Assembly: GCF_030848805.1 (NCBI RefSeq) | Contig: NC_092368.1 | Coordinates: 10,548,122-10,612,121 of the forward strand | Direction: 5' to 3' | DNA from: Temnothorax longispinosus | Taxonomy: Eukaryota > Arthropoda > Insecta > Hymenoptera > Formicidae | DNA: 64,000 bases | In this document: positions 24,413 to 34,793 of the stretch, in pieces | Layout: each line of letters begins with the position of its first letter | Numbering within the stretch: the stretch's first letter is position 1 | Made by a program: the position numbers and the translations under genes | The notes under the pieces: generated by a model | The model's database searches: none | What the model was told of the DNA's origin: nothing | The model's input: only the letters and a program-made list of their open reading frames with translations

Positions 24413-25461
24413 CCCTTTACATCGATCGATGCTTGACTAGCTAATTTTAATTTCCCTTGAGTCGACGACCGGATCGAGTCGAAACTATTCTTATCGCAAC
24501 ATAAGTGGGACGTGCATCCGCTATCGAGTATCCATGGACGCGAAGAAGACGTTTCAGTGCCTCCCAGCGTGTAATTGACCTCAGGTATCGCAACCGAACA
24601 CACTGCGTATGAGTCATCGACGGTATTCGCCACCTGCTTCGACTTGATTTGTCTACGTGATTTGTCAGTCTTCTTGTCAGGGCAATCCGGCGATTTATGT
24701 CCGGCTACGCCACATGTATAACAGTGTATCTTAGTTGAATCCTCGGCCTCCGACTCATTATTGTTTGCCTTAATCGCTCGTCTTCGTGGTTTTCGCTTCC
24801 CACCGTTTCCACCGCGGTTCGTGACCAGAGCGCTGGCCGCTTCGACTATTTCCGCCTGATGCCGAACATCGCTCTCCTCAAGGATTTTAACCTTCAAAGC
24901 CTCAAGAGTAGGGAGGTCATCACGTGATTCAATCGCAACTCTGAAATTATCATAGCTAGGTGGTAAACTGTATAATAGCATAATTGATAACAAATCTCCG
25001 TTTACTTCCACGCCCATCGCCGTAAGCTTGTCCACTGCGTCGAAAAAGCGTGTCATGTGCTCCCTCACGTCGCCTCCTTCTTGCAGGCGTTGTAGCATCA
25101 ACTGTTTCAGGAGCGTCGCCTTCCTCGCAGGCCCCTTCGACGCGTATATTGACTCGAGCTTGAGCCACACCTCGCGCGAAGTTGTGCAGCCTCGTACCTG
25201 TTGGAGTTCAGAGGAATGAATAGATAATATTAAATCTGATTTGGCCTTTTTGTCACTCTTTCTCCAGGCATTTTGGGCAGCAACACCCGCGGCAACTGCA
25301 GCAGCATCACCGACAACAGGAGCTGGTAGCACATTCTCGCCACTAACGTATTCCCACAAATCGTTTTTGGTTAATAACGCTTCGACTTGCATCTTCCACG
25401 TGTCGTAGTTCTCCTTCGTCAATACTTCGATGCGCACCGATCCAAACGTACTCGAGGTCAT
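24364..25461 (-). pseudogene. Copia gag plus protease
   Basis: The start is placed at the ATG at 25461 (MTSSTFGSVRIEVLTKENY), a typical Copia gag opening; an upstream in-frame extension is unlikely to be used. After the UBN2-like capsid region (KLESIYASKGPARK, LPPSYDNF) comes a CCHC knuckle CYTCGVAGHKSPDC and the protease site WILDSGCTSH (DSG triad). The frame ends at GCGAVRLSVTVTRLHD, where pol continues in another phase (overlap 24364-24412). Copia normally has one continuous frame, so this is probably a disabling frameshift rather than a programmed one. Gag builds the particle; protease processes it. Confidence 0.9.
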
Positions 25462-25596
25462 TGTTGCACTTTCAACAGTTTGCAAGCAACACTCAGCAAC
25501 ATTCAGAAAGTTTTTAGTCTCCAGTTTTACTTCAAAAACGAAACTACGCGAACATAACCTCACTCGCTAATTTTCATTACGTAATTATTAAGTGTA

Positions 25597-25610
25597 CTGG
25601 GCCCATAACC
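25597..25610 (-). other. Primer-binding site, initiator-Met tRNA half-molecule
   Basis: CTGGGCCCATAACC on the plus strand equals the anticodon-loop region of initiator tRNA-Met, so the minus-strand RNA can pair with it. Copia-type elements prime with this internal tRNA fragment rather than the 3' end. It abuts the 5' LTR directly. Confidence 0.85.
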
Positions 25611-25895
25611 TGTTGGAATGTGGGAGTTGACACAGTGTTTATTATTATATTTTGTTTATTCACTCAATATACGAAAAATACAGCGAGATGTTTCTCTTAG
25701 AATCGGATATTGCACGAGCACGTGAACAGGTGAACCGGGCAGTTACGAGCTTAGCGAACGTGTGTGTTGTAGAAACGGAGTGAAAAGGAAACGAGAGAAT
25801 ATATGTATATAGTACATAGTGATAAGGAAGATTCCGTTACATTAGACCGGCGATAAAGCATTCGCATTGAAAGCTAAGTTTTAGCATTCTTAACA
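25611..25895 (-). repeat. Copia 5' LTR
   Basis: 285 bp, the partner of 20998-21283. On the minus strand it precedes the primer site and gag, so it would carry the promoter. Confidence 0.95.
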
Positions 25896-26074
25896 GATAC
25901 TTTAACAAACTAATAAGATATAAATCAGCAAATAATTTTGATGATTTAACAAAATTATTTTCAATATCTGGCACAAATTTTTGATATTTTAGCAAAACTG
26001 TTCTTTCCGTGTATATTTAAACAATACAGCTAACATTTACATTATTTATTATTTACTTATTAATTTAATATTTA

Positions 26075-26113
<39 letters not shown>

Positions 26114-26121
26114 TAACTTAC

Positions 26122-26290
26122 TTTCTTTTCTTGATTTGAGGATGTAAGCCATGGATCTTCCGTAAATGATTACCAATTGCGCCAGTTGAGCCACCGACAC
26201 AACTCAATTCGTTATCTACATCATCACTACATATATTGCAGTACGCTTTAGCGTTTTTTCTTTTGGCATATTCCCACACTCAACTCTTTC
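26122..26290 (-). pseudogene. hAT transposase, BED zinc-finger exon
   Basis: Minus-strand translation gives VWEYAKRKNAKAYCNICSDD, then GSTGAIGNHLRKIHGL: the aromatic start, CxxC and H-x4-H of a BED finger, the DNA-binding domain of hAT transposases. It ends at a consensus donor (AAA|GTAAGT, intron from 26121), and the matching acceptor is at 20719-20720. The intron is 5403 bp, of which 4903 bp are Copia plus its target duplication, so the original intron was about 500 bp. An in-frame TGA lies just before VWEY, so the start is lost or lies in another exon. Confidence 0.75.
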
Positions 26291-27069
26291 CCTGTTTTCT
26301 CATTATGCGTTCAACGTTGATGTATCAAAGTATAACGTGTTTTTGTTTAAACGTATAGCAAGTCCTAGACTGACTGAGAAATGATTAGTGATTACGCGAC
26401 AAAAGTACCAGGTAGGCGTAAACAAAACAAAACTTGTTTTGTTCGTTTCATACCTACTTTATGCCATGTAATCATCTAAAAACAACATAACTGTATCCAG
26501 ATTATCCAGTTTAAAAATGTAACGCGTTATCATTACCGTTACTTGTTAGCAATTTGAAAAAGCAACTTGTTACCGTCATCGTTATTATAAGAAAGTAACA
26601 ATTCGTCACTTTTTTATAACACTAAAATAAAATGAGTGATTAATTAAAAAAAATTATTATTTTTATAGGTACTTATATATACATAGATATACGTACAATT
26701 TAAACATACAGTAAACAAAAATGAAATGTACAGCAAACAGAAACATACAATAATAAAACTTTAAACATACAATATACATTAAAATTAATTTGTTATGTAA
26801 AAATAAATAAAGCTTGCATTTATAATTACACATAAAATTAATTTTTTTGTGTTGCTTGCACTATGTGCACTCAATTTCTTTCTTGCTTTTATACTAGCAT
26901 CCAAATGCGTATTCGTTTTGTTCCAAGTCCAAGAAGTGCAAGCAGCGCGAACAAATCTAAAAAGAAAGTAACGGTAACGATATTACAAATAATACATTAC
27001 TTCCCAACTTTGACTATATTTGTAATAAATATTTCATTAATAAAGTACATTCAAAAATAAAACACTTAA

Positions 27070-28084
27070 GGGCTTACACCTGAGTAAAGTGACCATATTT
27101 TGGGAATTTTTTTCTCGGGAAATAATTGCTTTATTCAAAAACTTTTTTTTTGTTAAAAAGAGCATGTATTCTAGTACGTTTGTGAAATTTTTAATTAAAA
27201 TTTATTAACAATAAATATTGTTTATTGGCATCAGCGTAAGCCCCGTTTTTTTGCGGTGTTCACCATTTTGGGTTGTCACGTCATCTGGAACAAAAATATG
27301 CATTAAATTCCTAATCAGTGATATACAAGACAGTTAGCTACGAACCAAAAAAAATTTAAAAAAAAAATTCGAAAAATAACGGCTGTTTGAAATTTGAAGT
27401 CGATTTTTGACCTATTTTTTCAAGTTACCAATGCATTTTTTAAACATTTGTAACAAAAAATTTATAAAAGTTTGATCGTAGCCAATTAGACAAAGCATCC
27501 AAGAATATCGTGTCCAAATTTTAAAAAGATCTATCGATCCGTTCTCGAGATATCGTAAACACCGTTTTTTAAAACAATGTTTCGAGAAAAACGCGTTTAA
27601 AGTTTGAGAAGAGATTTGGATATCATTAATTGTTTATAATGCTATAACTTGAAAACGACTCGTCTTACGAAAAAAAATGCAAAGACAAAAAAGTTTTATT
27701 TTGACTCAAAAATATTAGTAATAATTTAAAAAAATTTTTTTTTGTTAATTAACAATGAAATTGTTTAGAAAAAATTTTTTTTTATAATTTTACCTTTAGT
27801 CGGCGATTCCGGGGCCATATAAAAGTCCTTCGATGACGACTTGAGGAGAGGCTTCTCGAAGGACATGAAGTCCTGAGAGGAGAGAGCTATCTCGCGATAC
27901 CGGCGAAAAAGGCGCGATGCCGCTACGCTCCGCTCCGCCCCGCTTCAGTAAAACTTCCGTAACTTCTACAATTCTTCGAATTTCTTAATAATATTTTAAC
28001 ACAATATTTTTGAAACTATATATTTTCAAGAAATGCAATAAAAAGAAAATCGATTTTTTCAAAATTCTACTCAGGTGTAAGCCC
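27070..28084. mobile_element. TTAA-flanked non-autonomous element (piggyBac-like), family 1
   Basis: 1015 bp with ends GGGCTTACACCTGAGTA (27070) and TACTCAGGTGTAAGCCC (to 28084), a perfect 17-bp inverted repeat, flanked by TTAA at 27066-27069 and 28085-28088. No transposase. The interior has T/A-rich segments, CGAGAAAAACGCGTTTAAAG and a GC-rich patch near 27900-27950. The same interior motif and a right-end AAATCGATTTTTT motif occur in the TTAA element at 59967-60690. Confidence 0.85.
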
Positions 28085-28094
28085 TTAAGAAAGG

Positions 28095-28262
28095 GATAAT
28101 AAACGTTTATAGAAAAACGTTTTTAGTAAACGAATATGCTATAAATATACGTGTAAACGTTTAAACGTTTATCAGGACCTAGACTTAAAACACGTGTATT
28201 CGGAAAAACGTTTCTAATAAACGGATATGCTAATTATACGTATAAACGTGTTTCCGTTTAAA
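28095..28262. repeat. Subterminal AAACGTTT-type motif cluster, right
   Basis: About ten AAACGTTT or CGTTTAAACG-like words between the TTAA element and the hAT right end, mirroring 18192-18310. Includes TATCAGGACCTAGA, which resembles the inverse of the TAGGGCTCTGATTTTA end at 18192. Confidence 0.5.
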
Positions 28263-28281
28263 CGTATAATAGCGAGCCCTA

Positions 28282-28480
28282 ATTCGTACACTCGTTCGAT
28301 TAATATTAGAAACATACAATAGTTCGATTTATTTGTCCTGAAATACACGACCGTTCTGCTCTACGTTCAGCCATGTAATGTCCTTCTTTTACTACTCGAA
28401 TACGAGAGAGGAAGTCCCGTAGTCTCTCACCTCCTACGAGCTACTACCGCGCCATCTCTCGTGCATTGGACGCTAACACT
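28282..28480 (-). repeat. Gypsy 3' LTR
   Basis: 199 bp; partner of 33507-33705. GGAAGGGCCG on the minus strand directly upstream could be the polypurine tract. Confidence 0.9.
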
Positions 28481-28529
28481 CGGCCCTTCCTGCGTTATGA
28501 CTCGTTCTCGAGGCATGGGGTAACGTTTC

Positions 28530-31448
28530 TTACAGTTGATAGTCTTGAAATCGCACTGGAAGTTTTCTCTCCCGTTGCGGTCGCTGCTTCCCATCTTTAT
28601 TGGATGACCCTCCATCCCTTGGTAGTTCCTTTCCCGGTTCTCTCTCTTGAGGTTCCCTTTCCGGTTGATTTTCCCCTACGGTGCTTTCGTCTTCCACAGT
28701 CCTTGGTTCGTTATTGCTCTTCTGTTCGTCCTCATCAGATCCATAGTCGTCGTCATCGGTGTCCGGGCCTGGCCAATTTTTTAACTGGGAAACGTGTGCT
28801 GTTGTCGCGTAGACGCAACCCTCTTCGGTCCTTAAATCGGTCACTCGATACGTGTCGCCTGGTAAAATATGCGTTATGATTAACGGGCCTCTAAATTGGT
28901 TTTGCATTTTTCGACTTCCTCCTCACTTGTAGTCACCGGAGCGCTGCGCATAAATACCAATTCTCCCATGTCATATTTCGGTGCAGGGTATCTATGCTGA
29001 TTGTATCTGGTCTTCATAGCGTTCTCAGGATATTTTCTTGTGCTTTCGCTTGCATCTCGGTAAGGTCGTGCCAAGGTATCATGTTTCCATGCTGTATATT
29101 CCGTAGCCGTTCGTCTCCTGATTCGAACTTATACCTATGGAGCGTTTCGAACGGTGATTTTCCTGTTGATTTATTCGGAGTAATGTTGAGATCTCGTTCT
29201 ACCAGTGGTAACTGTTTTACCCAGTCTCGACGATCTTCTTCTTGACATTTCATTATCAGGGTGGGGAGAACGCACGAGCGAGTAAACCGCACAGGTTTAC
29301 TCGCTCCACCTTACCATTTGCTTGTGGATGTCGTGAAGAATTTAGGATGTGTTGAATCCCTCGTTGCGCGCAAAATTGCTCGAACTCTTGCGACGTAAAA
29401 CATGTTCCTCGATCGCTGATAATCTTCGTCGGCGTTCCTTTCTCGATCTCAAACATCGTCAATGCCTTAATTACCTCGCTGGCATTCGTGGTCTTGGTGG
29501 AAAAAAGCCTTGTCATCTTAGTCAAGTTGTCAATCAGTAATAGCAAATACTTCTTCCCTCCTGAGCCCGTAATTAACGGTCCTTGATGATCAACATGGAT
29601 CACTTCGAATGGTCTTCGTCCTGGAGAAATCGGATTGAGGAGCCCTGCTTGTCGCTTTGTAGGTATCTTGATCATGATGCACTCAAAACAATTCTTGATG
29701 TGCCCTCGAATGTACCTCCTCATCTTAGGAAACCAGTAATTCTCTTGAATTCCCGCGATTACCCGATTGAGTCCAAAATGTCCTTTCAAATCATGATACT
29801 TTACTGCTAGATTCTTTCTCATACTCGTCGGGACCACAAACACGAGCCTTGTCGTACCATCTGATTTCGTTTGTAGTCGTCTGTATAACATACTATTACT
29901 TAATTTGAATCCGCGAACAATGCCCTTTTCCTCAGCCGTACGGTCTTCTTCTGGTTTTATAAGAATTGCTCTCTTCAGTCGTATCTCCGGGTCACCGTGT
30001 TGAAAGATGGCAACTTGGTCCTCTTCCGCGAGTGTCGTCATAACCTCGTATTTTCGTTCGAAAACTTCATTGAACGTATCTTGACCTTCTTCTTCGGAAC
30101 ATCGGCTTAAAGCATTGACGTGGGCTAGGCGTGTCCCTGCTCGATATCGTATTTCCGCGTCAAACTCTTGAATCAGGTTAAACCATCGTATAGCTTGAGC
30201 GTTCTTCGATCTGGATGTGTTTAGATACGTAATAGCCTCACAGTCCGTCACAATCGTAAACAAAATTCCAATAAGAAATTGACGTAAACGTTCTAGACTC
30301 CAAACAATGGCCATCAATTCCAGTCGCGATGAATAATAATTGCTTTCAGCCGGCGTCATCTTCTTGCTGACACAGTACACTAGATGTAAGGCTCGATCGT
30401 TTCCTTCTTGCAATAGCTTCCCCGCTAAGCCAATAGTACTCGCATCTGTGTGCAGTTCGGTCCTAGCTTTCGGGTTATAAAACTGCAGCACCGGTTCGTT
30501 TATCAGTGCCTCCTTCAAATCTGCAATCGCGTTGTCCTGTTCTTTCTGCCATTTGAATGGTTGATCTTTCCTCGTTAGCCGACTCAATGGCTCGGCTCTC
30601 TGGGCATATCGTGGAATAAAACGTCTGAAGAATCCCGACATACCCAGAAACCGTTGTACTTCGTGCACATTCCGTGGTGTTTCGTAATGTACAATAGATT
30701 GTACTTTTTGGGAACCTGGTTGTATACTGTTTTTGGATATGACAAATCCCAGATATTCTATCTTGACTCTTCCAAAATGGCATTTGCGTAAGTTTAGTGT
30801 CAATCTAGCGTTTCGTATGGCTTTGAACACTTTGCGTAAGCGTAGAAACATTTCTTCCCAATCCCTCGCTGATATTAGCACATCGTCCAAATAGCGTCGT
30901 GACTTCGTACCCTTCAAAGCCTTTTCCATCAGTCGTACAAATTCGGAAGGATTGTTCTTAAGTCCGAACATCATTCGATTGCATTGATATGTCGCGTCCT
31001 GCGTCACAAATGCTGTTTTCGGTTTCGACCTTTCCGTCATTGGCACTTGCAGAAATCCCTGGGCCATATCGAGAGTAGTAAATATTTCATTATCCGTTAA
31101 CTCTTCCAGTTGGTCGTCAATAACCGGCATCGGAAATTCCTTCTTGATTGTTTGTTCGTTCAATTTTCTGAAATCTACCACAAGCTGTGGCTATCCGTTC
31201 TTTTTCCATACTATCAATACAGGACTAGCGTATGGCGATCGAGTTTCGCTCACTATTCCGTGGGCTTCCCAGTCGTTTAAAATCGTCCTGATGGTCTCTC
31301 GATCCTTCTGAGATGCTTTATATGGTTTCTGCCGAAAAGGGCTGCTTCCTGGCTTTTCTTCGATGTCGACTTCCATCAGATGCGTTAGTCCAAGCTCCGC
31401 CAGATTCATCGCAAAGCAGTCCCGGAACTCGTTGATTAAGGTTAACAA
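28530..31448 (-). pseudogene. Gypsy pol: RT, RNase H, integrase
   Basis: RT starts FRQKPYKASQKDRETI and SPYASPVLIVWKKNG; an in-frame TAG at 31188-31190 interrupts it; then VDFRKLNEQTI, FTTLDMAQGFLQ, MMFGLKNNPSEF, RRYLDDVLISA (catalytic DD). RNase H: LHTDAST. Integrase: HDLKGHFG...CFECIMIK zinc region, then VIHVDHQGPL, IISDRGTCFTSQEF and HPQANGKVERVN (D, D, E). Frameshifts near 29280, 29030 and 28900 break the integrase tail, which ends with a GPY/F-like module (FRGPLIITHILPGDTYRV) and an acidic C-terminus. Confidence 0.85.
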
Positions 31449-33265
31449 GATCGGTCTCTCGTTTTTTCCGGGATGTCTTCATCAATGTTGACTTCTTCAA
31501 TCTTTATTAAGTTCGATGGTGGTACCGCTGATTCACTTGCCTCAAGTCGCTGCACAGCTTCCCCCTGACCAATCACGTCTCCTCGCTGAATTTCCATTTT
31601 CTCGGCGTTCGTATTGGTCACGGCAATTTTCGTGACACTGTCTTGAATCTGTAGTAACTGCGCAATGGGCCCGTCTCGATTAAGCACCATTTCTCCGTTT
31701 GCTATGTCTCTGTCACTAATAGCATTTATAAAACATATCTCGCCGCGTGGTAACAATATTGATTCGTTTGCTAGTAACTCGATTTTTCCGTCTTCATCGA
31801 TCTCGATCTCTCGAAATGGATTATCGTTCCGATAGCCGAATTTGAAAATCTCCCCGACGCGGATGTACGCGATGTCTTCCAATTCGGTAAAAGTACGTCC
31901 GATAAACATTTCTACGGGTTGTGCGTCATCCGACACCGCATGTACCGTGACTTCTTTGTCCACTATATCATCTACGCTAAGTTTCACTTTCGCACTGTGT
32001 GTCGATCGCGCCGCCGCCTGCTCGTTATTTCCAAACCCGAACAAGTCTTTCTCGTCTGGATGCGTATGAAGATTTAATCTTTTAATCGTAGATTCGCGAA
32101 TGGTACAGATCGAACTCCCGGGGTCAATCAAGGCGTGCACAAGTTCCCCGTTTACATGAACGTTTTTGTAATATTTCGCGCCCGAAGTGACGCGCGTTGT
32201 TTCCGGCGATATCGTCATTTCACTCACTATATATACGTCGCTCCTGTCCCTTCCTGTTTTACCACAGGCTGCCTCGGTGCAGTTCCGCTGCGTGTGTCTA
32301 ATTTTCTCGCACTTATAACATTTTAGTACTTTTCGTTCCTTCGGACAATCTCGCGATATATGTCCATACGTGTCACAATTATAGCACTTGAGCTCGCCTT
32401 TTTCGTTCTTCACTGGTGGTCTCGGATCTCTTCCTGCTGGTGTACTTCGAATCGAAGTCTCCGCCGTAGCTGTAGCCGCACTCGTGTCTCCTGATGCATT
32501 CGCACTCGTATTCGCGCTTTTCGGTCCACGATGTGATTTGTTATCGGCAGAGTTACGAAACTTTCCATCCTTTTGTCCACCAAACCAATCCCGACGTTCG
32601 CGAGCAATCGATTCGTATTTTATTATGTCTGCAAACAACGCGTTTTCATCCGCGTGCACTGAGCTACTGAGCTGCAACCACAAATCGCGCGATCGTAACC
32701 CAATCAAAATTTGATCCTTCGATTCCGTAGTAAAGTTAAGTCTCGTGTCATGACACAATCTCATCTTCTCATGAAAATAAAGGTTGACCGACTCATCCGC
32801 CTTTTGCCGACGATCCTGCATCCGCTTCACTTTTTCGACTATGCTGAGCTGTCGTCCAAACGTGGCCTTGAATTGCGTTTCGAACTCGTCCCATGTCGCT
32901 ATGTCCGCTTGTCTACGTACATACCAGTGTCTCGCAGCGCCCTCAAGACGCATCTTAACCGTCTCTAATTTGAATTGGTTCGGCCATTGGTGCAATCGCG
33001 CCATGTCGTTCACGTTTTGTAGCCAATAATCTGCTTCTCTCGGATCGCCTTTACCCGAAAACCTCTCGAGCTGATGATTTAAGTCAGGCATCACATGATA
33101 CGATATTGTACCGCCGGCTTCCATTGCATTCCCGGTGTTGCTTCCCCCGGGTCGCACCGTCTGCATGAATCGTTCTTGTTGGTCCATAAACATCCTTCTC
33201 TGACCGTCCATAAGCGACTGGATAATCACCTGCACTTCCGGGCTCAAAACGGTCGAGTCCGTCAT
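31442..33265 (-). pseudogene. Gypsy gag plus protease-like region
   Basis: The first ATG is at 33265 (MTDSTVLSPEVQVII). Capsid-like region: RFSGKGDPREADYWLQNV, ARHWYVRRQ, FKATFGRQLS. Two zinc knuckles follow: CYNCDTYGHISRDC and CYKCEKIRHTQRNC. The protease-like site is LVHALIDPGSSICTI; the usual DTG/DSG is DPG here, which may impair catalysis. The frame is open for about 600 codons, so gag is better preserved than pol. It ends about at the start of the pol frame (overlap near 31445). Confidence 0.85.
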
Positions 33266-33506
33266 CGTGATTTTATCGTACTCGCTCAAATTCTCACGTG
33301 CTCACACTCTCTGTCCCGCACTGTTCTCACGAGTAATAAGGCGTCGTTCTATCGTCGTTTCGCGTGCCGTATTTCTACGTCGTTCTTCGTCGTTTTCGCG
33401 TGCCGTCCTTTATCCCACTTCTGACGTGTTAACTCGTGTTAACCTTAATCGTTCGCGATCCTCCTATTCCGCACTACTGATAAGGAAAGGGAAGGATCCG
33501 TAAATG

Positions 33507-33705
33507 ATTCGTATACTCGTTCAATTAATATTAGAAAGCTACAATAGTTTGATTTATTCGTCCTGAAATACACGACCGTTCTGCTCTACGTTCAGCCATG
33601 TACTGTCCTTCTTTTACTACTCGAATACGAGAGAGGAAGTCCCGTAGTCTCTCACCTCCTACGAGCTACTACCGCGCCATCTTTCGTGCATTGGACGCTA
33701 ACACT
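33507..33705 (-). repeat. Gypsy 5' LTR
   Basis: 199 bp, about eight differences from the other LTR. The adjoining minus-strand sequence was not recognised as a known tRNA primer site. Confidence 0.9.
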
Positions 33706-34290
33706 ATATATATATTTATAAATATAAAAATTAAAATTTGTAAATATAAACGTAAATGTAACGTATAGCGCATCGTCGATTTGCCAACTCAAGACTCGGC
33801 ACTCGGCGAGACGCGAAGAGCGATACCTGAAATGAAATGCATGGCATCGTGGCATAGCCGGCGCGTGCTAAGCAGCTACGTCACAGCTCAAGCGAGAAGG
33901 AGACAGCAGATTATGTCTGCCCTTCTCTCCTCGCTCGAAGCTTACCAAAGCTTGCCGAGTGCCGAGTCAGCCGATTGGCATATTCCCTCCATCTGAGTAG
34001 TTCGGACACGAACCATAGCACGGACACGAACCATGTGTGTACCGTTACCGAGCGTAACGACGTAGTTGACGTCCACTTTCTCAGGCGGCGCGTCAGTATA
34101 CGTTCGCTGGAACGGAATGATTCCGGTGGCCGCTCTCAGGTTTCTCTCTGCTGGAGCGGAGGGCCAACATCCGACTTAAGGGGAGAGTCCCCCTCGCTAG
34201 AGGCAAGATTCAGCGTCCCGGCAGGCTCTCTAGAGGAAGAGTTACGTGCCCGGAAAACGAAACGGAGTGCACTCAGAAAAAAGTGTAGCA
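33706..34290 (-). repeat. Dispersed LTR-like repeat, inverted copy 2
   Basis: Reverse-complement partner of 16009-16760, with the shared landmarks CATCGTCGATTTGCCAACTC, GAGTAGTTCGGACACGAACC (partly duplicated), TAGTTGACGTCCACTTTCTC and CTCTCAGGTTTCTCTCTG. The Gypsy 5' LTR ends exactly where its AT-rich end begins. No coding content conserved between copies. Confidence 0.55.
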
Positions 34291-34793
34291 TTAGATAGTA
34301 CAATTGTGAAAATCTCTTCTACAAATAATAGGGACAGGGATAAATTGTAGTAAATAAGTCTAAAAAATTGTTTTAAAAAATTATTTTCTAATATAAACAG
34401 TTGTATAAGTAATATGTACGAAATGAAATGTTCCCACTCTTCAGAAGATGTGCACAAACAATAATGTACTTTTGAAATTGAGATTGAAAGCCTCTGGAAT
34501 AAAAATGAGAGCTTCGAAAAAATTATAACCTATAACCATGTCTATTCTTGTCTATCATCATTGTCTATACAAGGACAGATATAGAATTTGGTCGGTAATA
34601 CAGACGGCTCCAGCATCACCTTAAGACTGTAAAATATTACTTTATTCGCGCGTTTGTTTCACAGAATCACAGTTTTTGTGTTTGCATGTGACAAAATAAA
34701 TTTGCTACAAAATTGTAGTTAATCGGTGTATTTCATATTGTCTATTACATTACAATTTAAAGTTACTTATCTGACAAAATAAGGTCTACAATA
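34291..34793. other. AT-rich interval, no gene seen
   Basis: No recognised repeat partner or coding signal in this stretch. Confidence 0.5.

Larger units (their letters stand above)
20998..25895 (-). mobile_element. Copia LTR retrotransposon
   Basis: 4898 bp with LTRs at 20998-21283 and 25611-25895 and a 5-bp target duplication GATAC (20993-20997, 25896-25900). The minus-strand LTR reads TGTTAAGAATGC ... CATTCCAACA. The primer site abuts the 5' LTR and a purine-rich tract (TTGAGGAGGCG) abuts the 3' LTR. Gene order gag-protease-integrase-RT-RNase H is Copia. LTR differences (three substitutions and one indel) indicate a recent insertion. It lies in the intron of the hAT transposase gene in the same orientation. 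Confidence 0.95.
18502..28281 (-). mobile_element. hAT transposon, enlarged by nested insertions
   Basis: Ends TAGGGCTCGCTATTAT (18502-18517) and ATAATAGCGAGCCCTA (28266-28281) are perfect 16-bp inverted repeats of hAT form (T/CAGGG). Between them lie, on the minus strand, a BED zinc-finger exon and a hAT transposase exon. A Copia element sits in the intron and a TTAA element upstream of the BED exon. A second TAGGGCTC-type end occurs at 18192. Subterminal AAACGTTT-type repeats cluster near both ends. The 8-bp flanks (GTCAAAAT and ATTCGTAC) do not match, so one end may have been altered by the adjoining Gypsy LTR. Confidence 0.75.
28282..33705 (-). mobile_element. Gypsy-type LTR retrotransposon
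   Basis: 5.4 kb with 199-bp LTRs at 28282-28480 and 33507-33705 (about eight differences, roughly 96% identical). The minus-strand LTR starts AGTGTTAGCG and ends ACGAAT. Gene order gag-protease-RT-RNase H-integrase is Gypsy/Ty3. No envelope-like gene was seen between integrase and the 3' LTR. The flanks (CCCTA left, ATATA right) do not match, so no target duplication is visible; the left LTR directly abuts the hAT terminus. Confidence 0.9.

Noticed and set aside
28282..28530. Envelope gene of an errantivirus between pol and the 3' LTR
   Set aside because: Only about 50 bp separate the pol tail from the LTR; no room and no membrane-protein signal.
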